This document shows, in pieces, positions 1 to 8,429 of a stretch of DNA of 64,000 bases; the first letter of the stretch is position 1; each line of letters starts with the position of its first letter. The notes under the pieces were generated by a model. The model made no database searches. It saw nothing but the letters and a program-made list of their open reading frames with translations, and had not been told where the DNA came from. The translations under genes were made by a program, and so were the position numbers. The stretch is from assembly GCF_036226505.1 (NCBI RefSeq), contig NZ_CP108484.1, forward strand, positions 8,403,501-8,467,500. The letters are read 5' to 3'. Source of the stretch: Kitasatospora sp. NBC_01246. Its GTDB lineage: Bacteria; Actinomycetota; Actinomycetes; Streptomycetales; Streptomycetaceae.

Positions 1-1178
1 GTGGTCCAGCCCTGCTGGACGAAGGTGTCGAAGGAGGCGCCGACGGTGAGCGCCGGGTCGATCGTCACCGGGTAGCTGGTCGCCGGGTCGCCGAGGAAGC
101 CGGCGTCCGGGGTGAAGACCAGCTCGGCCTTCGCGCCGGCACCGCGCAGCTCCATCGCGACGGGCGCGCGGCGGTTGTGCTCCAGCGACTGCGGGTCGAC
201 CGCCGCGTCCCACATCACGGGGGCGGGGATCTTCGCCTGCACCTTGCCGGACGGACGCTCGGTCAGCTCGATCGAGCCGTCGTCCTTGCGGTCGACGTCC
301 AGGCCGCTGGTGTCGATCGGCAGCACGACGGTGCCGGCCTGGGAGACGGCCGAGCGGTCCTTGACGATCAGGTACTGCTCGAAGCCGGTCCGGGTGGCCT
401 CCAGGACGAGGTCCACTCCGGGGCGGGCGTCGACGTAGGTGGCCCGGCTGCCGTCGAGCCTGGGCTTGGGCAGGCGGCCGAGCCAGCCGAGCTGCACCTG
501 CTGCTCGCCGGCGCCGATCTTGACCAGCTCGCGCTCGGCGGGCTTCTCGGCGGCGGGGTCGGGTGCGGCGGCGGCAGCGGCGGGGGCCGAGTCGGCGGGC
601 TTGGCGAAGGCGGAGCCCGAGCCGGAGCCGGGTGTGGTGGGCAGCTGCGGCCGGGCCTCGTCGCGGCCGGCCCGGGCGTCGGCCGCGTGCGCGGGGGCTT
701 CGACGGCGGGGGTGCCGGTGGCGGGTATACCGGTCCCGGCCGGGGCGGCGGGCGGGGCGACGGCGTCACCGGTGCGCACGCCGGGGTCGCCACCGGTGAA
801 GGTCAGGCCCTCCGGGTGGACCTTCGGCGCGACCTTGCCGTCCGGGGTCTCCACCAGCGTGGTGTCGACCGGGACCCAGGCGTCGCCGACCTTGACCCGG
901 ACCGGTCCGGTCGCGGTGTCCTGGGTCAGCGTCCCCGCGGGGTCGGCCCAGAGCGTGGTGGTGGCGGTCCGGGCGCCGGTCACCTCGACCCGGTGACCGT
1001 TCAGCCGGGCGGCGAGCAGGGCGGAGGCCGCGTCGGGGGCCTCGTTGACGGGTGCGGTGGCGGTGGCCTTGGGGTCGGTCGGGGGTGCGGCGTAGGCGGA
1101 GTCGGCGGTCAGCGCATCGAGCGCGACCCCCGTCTCCACCAGTAGCGCGAGCGCCGCCAGAACGGCTGTCCGCCGCAT
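1..1178 (-). CDS. Secreted wall-type protein, N-terminal part (DNRLRE/RHS-like), runs off the left edge
   Basis: About 392 residues are visible. The ATG at 1178 is chosen because it opens a Sec signal peptide: MRR, a hydrophobic core (AVLAALALLVETGVAL) and an AYA-A cleavage site near residue 35. Then comes a segment with WVPVDTTL, a Pro/Ala/Ser-rich linker, and a domain ending in SYPVTIDPALT at the window edge. This layout is typical of the N-terminal region of large actinobacterial exported proteins of the DNRLRE, LamG or RHS-repeat kinds. Which repeat type follows cannot be seen, so neither enzyme nor toxin function is claimed. The protein should be exported; the rest lies outside the window. 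Confidence 0.75.
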   Translation of the reverse strand, partial: MRRTAVLAALALLVETGVALDALTADSAYAAPPTDPKATATAPVNEAPDAASALLAARLNGHRVEVTGARTATTTLWADPAGTLTQDTATGPVRVKVGDAWVPVDTTLVETPDGKVAPKVHPEGLTFTGGDPGVRTGDAVAPPAAPAGTGIPATGTPAVEAPAHAADARAGRDEARPQLPTTPGSGSGSAFAKPADSAPAAAAAAPDPAAEKPAERELVKIGAGEQQVQLGWLGRLPKPRLDGSRATYVDARPGVDLVLEATRTGFEQYLIVKDRSAVSQAGTVVLPIDTSGLDVDRKDDGSIELTERPSGKVQAKIPAPVMWDAAVDPQSLEHNRRAPVAMELRGAGAKAELVFTPDAGFLGDPATSYPVTIDPALTVGASFDTFVQQGWT

Positions 1179-2393
1179 CCGGCGCGTAGTGAAGGCCCCG
1201 CCCCCAAAAACGGGCGGGGCCTGCTTCCTCGATGGCAAGAGAGTTTTCTCCACGAATAGTGCTGGCAAAGAAGTCGTGCCACACCAAGATCGCAGAGCGG
1301 CTGACCGGGAATCCCCGGATCCGGATATCGAATCGGCAAAGATTGGCCGACCGGTGCCCACTTTGCCCCGATATTACGTGAAATGCTGACTGTATGTCAG
1401 TTGGCCGGGAAAGGAGACGCTTTGCTCGCCGACGCCCGACCCGCACCCCCGCAGATCGGCGGGGGTCGGCGATCATGATTTGACGGCAGACGATCATGTT
1501 GTGGATAGTCGTTTCCGGGCCGACCGGGGGTGATGCCGACTCCCGCTCGGACGCGACGAGCACGGGGGTGGGATGCGTGTCCGAAGGCCCTGGGGATGGC
1601 GCCTTCGGCGGCACCGCGGTCGTCCCGGCGACGGCCACCTGCGCCGAAGGCGGGCAGACCGCGGCCGGCGGGACGTCCTTCCCGCAGGTCGTCGCGCACC
1701 GGGTCGCGTTGCGGGGCGGCGACGTCCTCTCGCCCCCGCGTCCGTTCGATCCGGCCGACACCGTGGACCACCTCGGCGGCGCACGATTCGCCGGGAAACC
1801 CGCGTCCGGTTATCACGGGTCGGCCGGGAGCGGTCGGGTCATGCTCCGGAATCATCGCGACTACGACATCCGGATTGATCCACCGAATATCCCGCCCGCT
1901 ACGGCGGCGGAGAAACGCACGGCATTCCTCGACGACCCCGGATCGAATCGCCGGGCGGCCGGCTGGTCAATTCCGGCGGGTACGATCCGCAACCGGATCC
2001 GGACGAGTTCAACTTCCTTTCTTCTCCGCGGAGCTTCCGGTCCGGCAGTCCCGCGCCGGTCGAACGGCACGCCTTGGACGGCCCAGGACGGCACCGGCAC
2101 GCCGAACGCCTTCCCGGTGCTGGAACACTCCGGGCTGCCCTCCGCGGCGAGCGTCTCCCGCCCGCCCTCGGCGTGGCACGGGACGCCGCCGGGCTGATCC
2201 CCCGTCGCAGCCCCGCCCCGTCCTCGGCGCCGATTCAGGTACGCACCCCCTCGGGATCCGACCGGCGGACCGGCACGACCCGCACCCGGCCGACACCACA
2301 TCACCGTCGCGGTGACTAGGTTCGTGGTGGGGCCCGATGCCTCCGGCCGGGCACCCGCCCGGCCGGACGGGCCGGAGTCGAGGAGCGGTGACA
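1179..2393. other. Long gap without a convincing gene
   Basis: Several open frames cross this 1.2 kb, but their third codon positions lack the strong G/C preference of the neighbouring genes, none has a good ribosome binding site, and their translations resemble no known family. The stretch has more AT-containing codons (AAT, ATT, TCA) than its surroundings. It presumably holds the promoters of the flanking divergent genes and possibly an old gene relic. Confidence 0.5.
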
Positions 2394-3560
2394 GTGACGA
2401 TGCGGGAGTATCCGCTGGTGGGCGGTCCGGTCGAGGTACGGGGGGCGCTGGATCTGGAACGGACGCCGGCCGGGGTGATGCCGCGCCGGCTGCCAGCGTG
2501 GACCAAGGAGCAGTACCAGAACCCGACGGTCTACGGGGGAACGGTGATGCCCTCGGGTGTGCGGCTGGTGTTCCGCACCGAGGCGCGGGTGCTCGAGTTC
2601 GAGGTGCTCACGTCCACGGGACAGCTCGACGGCGACCCGGAGCCCCGGCCGACCGGGATGCTGGACCTGACGGTGGACGGCGTCCTGGTCGGGCGGCAGC
2701 GGGCGCCCTTGGGCAACGTCATGCGGATGGCGGGCCCCGGGGCCGAGCAGCGGCTGATACCGGGGAAGCCGGGGACGGCGCGCTTCGCCGGACTGCCGGC
2801 CGGGATGAAGGACGTCGAGCTGTGGCTGCCGCAGCAGACCCCCACGGAACTGGTGGCGCTCCGCGCCGACGGCGAGGTCCTGGCACCCCTTCCCGACGGC
2901 CGGCCCCGGTGGGTGCACCACGGCAGTTCCATCAGCCACTGCCTCGAAGCCGACGGTCCCACCGGCACCTGGCCCGTGGTCGCGGCGTCCATCGGGGGCG
3001 TGGAGGTGACCAACCTCAGCGAGCCGGGCAACGCCATGCTGGACCCCTACGTCGCCCGGACGATCCGTGACCTGCCCGCCGACCTGATCAGCCTCAAGAC
3101 AGGCGTCAACATCGTGGGCCTGGCCACCTTCCGCCTGCGGACCTTCGGCCCGGCGGTGCACGGATTCCTGGACACCATCCGGGACGGCCATCCCGACACC
3201 CCGCTGCTGGTGATCTCCCCGGTGAGCTGCCCCGCGCTGGAGGATCGTCCCGGCCCGACCACGGTGGGCCCGGACGGAAGGATCACCGCGCTCGGGGACC
3301 CGGCCGACCTGGCCCAGGGAGCGTTGTCGCTGCAGGTGGTCCGTGACGAGCTGGCGAGGATCGTCGCGGCCCGGCAGGCCCACGACCCTCACCTGCACCA
3401 CCTCGACGGACGCGACCTCCTCGGCCCGGCCGACGTGGACGACCTCCCCGACGGGCTGCACCCGTCCGCCGCCGCCTACCGCCGCATGGGCGAACGCTTC
3501 GCCGCCCACGCCTTCGCCGCCGCCGGCCCGTTCCGCGCCCGCCCCCGGCCGACGGAGTGA
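2394..3560 (+). CDS. SGNH/GDSL-family hydrolase
   Basis: 388 residues. The N-terminal ~170 residues form a beta-rich domain of the kind placed before the catalytic domain in carbohydrate-esterase-like SGNH proteins. The SGNH block-I Ser lies in HHGSSISH (about residue 180) and the Asp/His pair in DGLHPS near the C-terminus, where GDSL enzymes carry DxxH. No signal peptide is visible, so it is probably cytoplasmic. GTG at 2394 is preferred because GAGGAG lies 8 bases upstream; GTG 2388 and ATG 2400 are in frame. It likely hydrolyses an ester or acetyl group; the substrate is unknown. It seems to be a single-gene unit. Confidence 0.8.
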   Translation: MTMREYPLVGGPVEVRGALDLERTPAGVMPRRLPAWTKEQYQNPTVYGGTVMPSGVRLVFRTEARVLEFEVLTSTGQLDGDPEPRPTGMLDLTVDGVLVGRQRAPLGNVMRMAGPGAEQRLIPGKPGTARFAGLPAGMKDVELWLPQQTPTELVALRADGEVLAPLPDGRPRWVHHGSSISHCLEADGPTGTWPVVAASIGGVEVTNLSEPGNAMLDPYVARTIRDLPADLISLKTGVNIVGLATFRLRTFGPAVHGFLDTIRDGHPDTPLLVISPVSCPALEDRPGPTTVGPDGRITALGDPADLAQGALSLQVVRDELARIVAARQAHDPHLHHLDGRDLLGPADVDDLPDGLHPSAAAYRRMGERFAAHAFAAAGPFRARPRPTE

Positions 3561-3710
3561 GGCGGCCGGGGGTGCGGCGCCCGAGGAGCCGTTCCCGTGG
3601 AGCCCGCGGCCGTCCGAGACGTTCCCGGGCAGCGGGCAGCCGCCGACCCCGGTGGCGCCGGGGCCGCCGAGGCTGGCGGGTGCGCGGTGGACCGGTGGCG
3701 GGTGGGGCGT

Positions 3711-4622
3711 TCACCGTGGACGGCCGCCGCGCGGCGCGGACCCGTCCGGAGGCGGGAGCCGCGCAGCACCCGCCGTCCACGGTCCGAGCGCGAGCATCGC
3801 CTCGCTGACCTCGCCGAGGGCCGCGTCCGGCATCGCGGTGGCGGCGTCTTCGAGAACGAGCAGTCGTGCCCGGGGGATCGCGCGCGCGATCGCCTCGCCG
3901 TTGCCGACGGGGAAGAACGGGTCGCGGCGGCCGTGGACGACGAGGGTGGGGATCCTGATCTCGGGCAGGCGCTCGCGCCAGCGGGGCCGGCAGTCGAGCT
4001 TGGAGAACGTCATCCGCAGCTGGTTGGCCGTCTGGACCGGGGGCGCGGTGCCGGGGGTGCGGTCCCAGATGCGCGCGGCGGTCGCGCGGGCGGCGGCGGG
4101 GTCGTCGCCGAGGATCTCGGCGCCGGTGGCGGCGAACTCGGCGACGGCCCGGCGGTCGGTCCAGTCGGGCATCGGGCGTGCGAACAGCCGGCGCATGGTC
4201 GCGGGGTCGTGGTCGGGGAGGTCGTCGTCGGGCGGGCCGGGGGCGACGGGGCGGGTGCCGACGAGCGTGAGCGCCGAGAAGCTGTCCGGGTGGTCGAGCA
4301 CGGCGACCTGGGCGACCATGCCGCTGACGCCGATGCCCGCGAGGTGGGCGGGGCCCCCGCCGAGCGTCTCGGCGAGGGCCGCCGCGTCGGCGGCGAGGTC
4401 GCGCAGGGTGTAGCCGGGTGCCTGCGGATCCGCGGTCGTCGACTCCCCGCTGTCGCGCAGGTCGTAGCGCACCACGCGGCGTCCGCCGGCGGCGAGGCGT
4501 TCGCACAGGGCGTCGGGCCAGGAGAGCATCGTCGTTCCGCCCGCGAGCAGGACGAGTGGCGCGTCCTCGCGACCGAACGACTCGATGCCCAGGGCGATCC
4601 CGTTGGTATGGACGATGGTCAT
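3711..4622 (-). CDS. Alpha/beta-hydrolase-fold protein lacking catalytic Ser and His
   Basis: 303 residues with the usual features of small actinobacterial alpha/beta hydrolases: an oxyanion-type LLAGG near residue 25, YDLRDSGES around 53-61, and VVHGRRDPFFP with the acid Asp near 234. The nucleophile elbow reads GIGVSG (96-101) instead of G-x-S-x-G-G, so the serine position holds Gly. The segment that should hold the catalytic His reads EDAATAMPDA, with Thr at that place. Two of three triad residues are therefore missing although the frame is intact. It may be a binding or regulatory pseudo-hydrolase. Its ATG lies 4 bases after the stop of the DHFR-like gene (4627-5268), so the two are probably translationally coupled. 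Confidence 0.8.
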   Translation of the reverse strand: MTIVHTNGIALGIESFGREDAPLVLLAGGTTMLSWPDALCERLAAGGRRVVRYDLRDSGESTTADPQAPGYTLRDLAADAAALAETLGGGPAHLAGIGVSGMVAQVAVLDHPDSFSALTLVGTRPVAPGPPDDDLPDHDPATMRRLFARPMPDWTDRRAVAEFAATGAEILGDDPAAARATAARIWDRTPGTAPPVQTANQLRMTFSKLDCRPRWRERLPEIRIPTLVVHGRRDPFFPVGNGEAIARAIPRARLLVLEDAATAMPDAALGEVSEAMLALGPWTAGAARLPPPDGSAPRGGRPR

Positions 4623-4626
4623 CGGG

Positions 4627-5268
4627 TCACCGGGACTCGTCGCGGCCGAGACCGCGGTCGGGCGCGCTCATGTCGCCCGTCGCGGGCGTGCCGTCGGCGA
4701 GCCCGTAGCGCAGGTAGACGGTGCCCTCCGGACCGGCGACCGGCGGTTCGAGGAGGGTGAGGTTCGTGGGCACCGCGCCGCCGTCGAACACCTTCTTCCC
4801 GACGCCGAGCGTGATCGGGTGCACCCAGAGGTCGAGACGGTCGAAGAGCTTCTCCCGCAGGAGGGTCTGCACCAGGTCCAGGCTCCCGACGACCTTCACG
4901 TGCTCGTGCCGCTCGCGGATCTCGCGCACCGCGCCGGCCAGGTCCGGGCCGAGCCGGGTGGACCCGGCCCACGGGAGGTCGGGCGTGCCCCGGGAGGCCA
5001 CGTACTTCGGGACGCGGTTGAAGAGCTCGGCGATCTCGCCGTCCTTCTGGTGCGGCCAGTAGGCGGCGAAGATGTCGTACGTGCGCCGGCCGAGCAGGAG
5101 GGCGTCGGTGCCCTCGTACGCGGCGACGATCTGCGCGCCGGTGGCCTCGTTCAGCAGGGGCGCCTGCCAGCCGCCGAACGGGAACCCCACCGGGTCCTCG
5201 TCGGGTCCGCCGGGCGCCTGCGCGACGAGGTCGAGGGTCGCGAACAGCTCGATGTGGATGAGTCCCAT
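4627..5268 (-). CDS. Dihydrofolate reductase family protein (RibD C-terminal fold)
   Basis: 213 residues. ATG 5268 is chosen because GGGAG stands 8 bases upstream and the protein then begins MGLIHIELFATLD, the usual first strand of the family. LLLGRRTYDIFAAYWP, KYVASRG and VVGSLDLVQTLL follow, ending with HPITLGVGKKVF. These are hallmarks of the stand-alone RibD_C/DHFR-like group, presumed NADPH-dependent reductases; the physiological substrate is unknown. It is the first gene of a two-gene unit with the alpha/beta-fold gene downstream (4-base gap). An in-frame extension to 5478 exists but has no binding site and a composition unlike coding sequence. Confidence 0.85.
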   Translation of the reverse strand: MGLIHIELFATLDLVAQAPGGPDEDPVGFPFGGWQAPLLNEATGAQIVAAYEGTDALLLGRRTYDIFAAYWPHQKDGEIAELFNRVPKYVASRGTPDLPWAGSTRLGPDLAGAVREIRERHEHVKVVGSLDLVQTLLREKLFDRLDLWVHPITLGVGKKVFDGGAVPTNLTLLEPPVAGPEGTVYLRYGLADGTPATGDMSAPDRGLGRDESR

Positions 5269-5715
5269 GTCTGTACTCCCGATGAGTCGGTGATCCCGGT
5301 CGAGATATAGACCTGCCGGGGCCGGAAAACTCATCGCCGCGCCGGAACCCGGTTTCCGTATCCGCCGGTCCGCCGGTCCGCCGTCCGGGCCGTCCGTGGT
5401 GCCGGCCGCGCTGGGGGAGTCGCTGTCGGCGCCGTCCTGGATCGAGTCGCTGCTGTCGAAGCTCCGTATGGCGACCATGATCGTACTGGCCGGTCACTAC
5501 CGTGTCGTCTCCCCGGGTGATCGCGACCTGGCGACGAGTCGGTCGGGGAAGCGGGCAGGGAGCGGTGGTTTGCCGGACGGCCGCTCCCGGGGCCGCGGTG
5601 CGCGACGAGTCGGTCGGGGGCGATCGGGACGCGAGGGTGGAACGCGGCGGTCAGTCCCGAGACGGTGAAGTCGACGACGTCGCCGCCGCAACCGGTGACC
5701 GCGATGACGCCCGCG
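5269..5715. repeat. Intergenic stretch with an 18-bp direct repeat
   Basis: No supported gene. The word GCGACGAGTCGGTCGGGG occurs at 5531-5548 and 5602-5619, copies starting 71 bases apart. It lies between the promoter side of the DHFR-like gene and the 3' end of the cupin gene and may be a duplicated protein-binding site or simply a local duplication. Confidence 0.5.
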
Positions 5716-6126
5716 TCAGTGGGTGGCCGGAGCCGCGGTGTACTCCTCGTCGGTGACGGGGCTCAGCCACTGCACGACGTCGTGGTCGTCGTCGCCCTCG
5801 TTGATCGCGAGGTGGACCATGAGCCGGTTCGACGCCGCGCCGTGCCAGTGCTCCTCGTCGGCTTCGAACAGGACGCGGTCGCCGGGCCGGATGACCTCGA
5901 CGGGTCCGCCGCGGCGCTGGCACAGGCCGATGCCCTCCGTGACGAAGACGGTCTGGCCCAGCGGGTGGCGGTGCCAGTGGGTGCGGGCGCCGGGCATGAA
6001 GTGCACCAGGTTGGCGGTGACCCGGGAGGGCGTGGGCGCGGCGGCGACGGCATCGATGTAGACGTCGCCGGTGAACCAGTCCGCTGGGCCCTTGGCGGTG
6101 TCGATCGAGCTTCGGGTGATCTGCAC
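5716..6126 (-). CDS. Small single-domain cupin
   Basis: 136 residues. Cupin motif 1 is seen as GARTHWHRHPLGQTVFVTEGIG (split here: GARTHWHRH at about 46-54, then PLGQTVFVTEG), and motif 2 as PGDRVLFEADEEHWHG. The His residues in HWHRH and the later EEHWHG supply a metal site; the usual motif-1 Glu is Gln. Relatives include small actinobacterial cupins next to alcohol dehydrogenases or carboxymuconolactone-decarboxylase-like proteins. It begins 44 bases after the end of the zinc alcohol dehydrogenase and is very likely co-transcribed with it. Function is inferred as binding or conversion of a small aldehyde/alcohol-derived metabolite; no reaction can be assigned. Confidence 0.85.
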   Translation of the reverse strand: MQITRSSIDTAKGPADWFTGDVYIDAVAAAPTPSRVTANLVHFMPGARTHWHRHPLGQTVFVTEGIGLCQRRGGPVEVIRPGDRVLFEADEEHWHGAASNRLMVHLAINEGDDDHDVVQWLSPVTDEEYTAAPATH

Positions 6127-6170
6127 GAGTGCTCCTTGTACGGGGGTGGCGGGGGTGGGGGCGGGGGCTG

Positions 6171-7187
6171 TCAGGGCGTGAGGAGGGTCTTGATCGCGCG
6201 GCGCTCGTCCATCGCCTTGTAGCCCTCGGCGACCTGGTCGAGGGGCAGGGTGAGGTCGAAGACCTTGCCGGGGTCAATGCGGCGAGACAGGACGCGTTCG
6301 ATCAGGTCGGGCAGGTAGCGGCGCACCGGGGCGGGGCCGCCGCGCAGGCCGACGTGGGAGAAGAACAGTTCCTGCCCGTCGAGGGCGACCTCGTGCGGGA
6401 CGCCGACGAAGCCGACGTTTCCGCCGGGGCGGGCGGAGTGCAGGGCCTGCTGCATGGACTGGGCGGTGCCGACGCACTCCAGGACGCTGTCGGCGCCGAT
6501 GCCGCCGGTCAGTTCCTTGATCCGGGCGATGCCGTCCTCGCCGCGTTCGGTGACGATGTCGGTGGCGCCGAAGGCGCGGGCGAGGTTCTGCCGGGAGGCG
6601 TGGCGGGACATGGCGATGATCCGCTCCGCACCGAGCTCCTTCGCGGCGATCACCGCGCACAGGCCGACCGCGCCGTCACCGACCACCACCGCCGTGGAGC
6701 CGGGGCGGACGTGGGCGGCGTCGGCGGCCCACCAGCCGGTGCCCATCACGTCCGAGTTCGCCAGCAGACCCGGCCAGAACTCCTCGCCGGGGACCTCGTC
6801 CAGGGCGACCAGGGTCCCGGCGGCGTTCGGGATGCGCACGTACTCGGCCTGGCAGGTGGACATGAACTCCCGGTGCAGGCAGTTCGACTGGAAGCCGTTC
6901 ACGCAGTTCGGACAGGTGTTGTCGGAGGTCGCGAACGAGCCCACCACGAACTGGCCCGGCCGCAGAACGGTCACCTCGGAGCCGACCTCCTCCACGAAGC
7001 CGACGTACTCGTGGCCCATCGGGTGCGGATCGCCGATCGGCTCCGCGCCCCGGTAGGGCCACAGGTCGGAGCCGCACACGCAGGTGACGGCCGTGCGGAT
7101 GACCGCGTCGGTGGGGTGGAGGATCTTCGGGTCGTCCAGCGTCTCGAAGCGGACGTCACCGGGGGCGTGGATCACTGCGCCGCGCAT
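6171..7187 (-). CDS. Zinc-dependent alcohol dehydrogenase (MDR family)
   Basis: 338 residues from ATG 7187. Visible features: VCGSDLWPYRG with the catalytic-zinc Cys, GHE at about 60, a structural-zinc cluster (CPNCVNGFQSNC), and the Rossmann motif VVGDGAVGLCAV. The family is the tdh/adh-like NAD(P)-dependent medium-chain dehydrogenases; substrate unknown. A much longer frame continues upstream but overlaps the divergent XRE regulator. The gene forms an operon with the downstream cupin. Its regulator is probably the divergent XRE/MmyB-type gene; the 252-bp gap holds a palindrome and a nonamer array that could be the control site. Confidence 0.9.
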   Translation of the reverse strand: MRGAVIHAPGDVRFETLDDPKILHPTDAVIRTAVTCVCGSDLWPYRGAEPIGDPHPMGHEYVGFVEEVGSEVTVLRPGQFVVGSFATSDNTCPNCVNGFQSNCLHREFMSTCQAEYVRIPNAAGTLVALDEVPGEEFWPGLLANSDVMGTGWWAADAAHVRPGSTAVVVGDGAVGLCAVIAAKELGAERIIAMSRHASRQNLARAFGATDIVTERGEDGIARIKELTGGIGADSVLECVGTAQSMQQALHSARPGGNVGFVGVPHEVALDGQELFFSHVGLRGGPAPVRRYLPDLIERVLSRRIDPGKVFDLTLPLDQVAEGYKAMDERRAIKTLLTP

Positions 7188-7270
7188 GGGGATCTTCCTT
7201 CGCGTTCCGGGGCGCGGCGGCCGGGCGAGCCGGCCGCCGCCGAGTACGGGTCGGGCGCACACTCCGCTCG

Positions 7271-7315
7271 GTCCTGTCGGTCCTGTCGGTCCTGTCGGTC
7301 CTGTCGGTCCTGTCG
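7271..7315. repeat. Five tandem copies of GTCCTGTCG
   Basis: Five exact, contiguous 9-base units between the divergent alcohol dehydrogenase and XRE regulator genes, 84 bases upstream of the dehydrogenase start. An exact nonamer array in an intergenic region can be slippage-prone (changing promoter spacing) or a multi-site protein target. Confidence 0.9.
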
Positions 7316-7381
7316 GCCCCGAGGCGGAGAGCGCCACGTGATCCAGGAAACCCGGTGCCGGCGGGCGCAGCGAGTCACCGT

Positions 7382-7410
7382 CGAGGGGTGTACCGGCAGT
7401 ACACCCCTCG
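7382..7410. promoter_or_regulatory. 29-bp palindrome, probable operator
   Basis: Perfect 11-bp arms, CGAGGGGTGTA and TACACCCCTCG, separated by 7 bases. The element ends 29 bases before the GTG of the XRE/MmyB regulator, inside the divergent promoter region shared with the alcohol dehydrogenase. Position and symmetry suit a dimeric repressor site, most simply for the adjacent regulator. Confidence 0.65.
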
Positions 7411-7439
7411 ACCGCCCGGATCGCCGTACCGTCGAAGGC

Positions 7440-8399
7440 GTGGACAACAGCCAGGAGGTCCGCGAGTTCCTCACCTCGCGGCGCGCGAAGATCACCCCCG
7501 AACGGGCGGGCATGCCCGCGGGCTCCCGCCGCCGGGTGCCCGGCCTGCGGCGCAGCGAGGTCGCCGCCCTCGCCGACCTGAGCGTCGAGTACTACGCCAA
7601 GCTGGAACGCGGCAGCCTCGCCGGTGCCTCGCCCGCCGTCCTGGAGGCCGTCGCCCGCGCCCTGCAGCTCGACGACGCCGAGCGCGCCCACCTGCTGCGC
7701 CTCGCCCAGGCCGCCGACGGCTCCGACGCTCTCGCCCGCCCCCGCCGTCGCACCGGCGGCCGCCCGTGGACGCCGCGCCCCAGCCTGCAGTGGATGCTCG
7801 ACGCCGTCACCGCCGGGCCGGCGTTCGTTCGCAACGGCCGCATGGATCTGCTCGCCGCCAACCAGTTGGCCCGCGCGTTCTACGCCGAGGTCTACGACAC
7901 ATCCGGCAACCGGAACAACCTGGCCCGGTTCAACTTCCTCGACCCCGCCTCCCGCCGCTTCTACCCCGACTGGGACCAGGCCGCCGACATCGCCGTCGCC
8001 CTCCTGCGCACCGAGGCCGGCCGCGACCCCCACGACAAGGAGCTCCACGACCTGGTCGGTGAGCTCTCCACCCGTAGCGACGAGTTCCGGACCCGCTGGG
8101 GCGCCCACGACGTCCGCCACCACGGCACCGGCACCAAACGCTTCCACCACCACGCGGTCGGCGACCTCACCCTCGCGTACGAAGGCCTGGAGCTGGCCGC
8201 CGAACCCGGCCTCACCCTCACCGTCTACTCCGCCGAACCCGGCTCCGCCTCCGACGAGGGCCTGCGTCTGCTCGCCTCCTGGGCCGCCACCCGCGAAGCC
8301 GGGAGTGGCTTCCGGCAGACCGAACAGTCGGCATCGACTGCGGTCGCTGCTGCTGCCGGCATCCGTGGGCCCCGGACCGGACGGGGTCGCTCGGTGTGA
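7440..8399 (+). CDS. XRE-family regulator with MmyB-like ligand domain
   Basis: 319 residues from GTG 7440. Residues ~5-75 form the helix-turn-helix: LTSRRAKITPERAG, RRVPGLRRSEVAALADLS, VEYYAKLERG. The rest is the MmyB-like ligand-binding domain: LQWMLDAVTAGPAFVRNGRMD, then LLAANQLARAFY and FNFLDPASRRFYPDW. These proteins are common streptomycete one-component regulators that often control a divergent oxidoreductase. It faces the alcohol dehydrogenase/cupin pair across a palindrome, so it probably controls that operon and itself. In-frame codons upstream overlap the opposite gene and are rejected as start. Confidence 0.9.
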   Translation: MDNSQEVREFLTSRRAKITPERAGMPAGSRRRVPGLRRSEVAALADLSVEYYAKLERGSLAGASPAVLEAVARALQLDDAERAHLLRLAQAADGSDALARPRRRTGGRPWTPRPSLQWMLDAVTAGPAFVRNGRMDLLAANQLARAFYAEVYDTSGNRNNLARFNFLDPASRRFYPDWDQAADIAVALLRTEAGRDPHDKELHDLVGELSTRSDEFRTRWGAHDVRHHGTGTKRFHHHAVGDLTLAYEGLELAAEPGLTLTVYSAEPGSASDEGLRLLASWAATREAGSGFRQTEQSASTAVAAAAGIRGPRTGRGRSV

Positions 8400-8429
8400 G
8401 GGCCGCGGTGATCGGGCAGGCGCGGGGCC

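Noticed and set aside
1496..2304. Overlapping frames of 147-261 codons on both strands
   Set aside because: None shows third-position G/C bias, a ribosome site or recognisable motifs; treated as non-coding.
7271..7315. Nonamer array as part of a coding repeat (PVGPVG-type peptide)
   Set aside because: The frames through it have no start, ribosome site or codon bias beyond the repeat, and it lies between divergent genes.
7440..8399. A longer start for the alcohol dehydrogenase reaching 8765 on the minus strand
   Set aside because: It would overlap the whole divergent regulator; homologues start at MRGAVIHAPGDV (7187).
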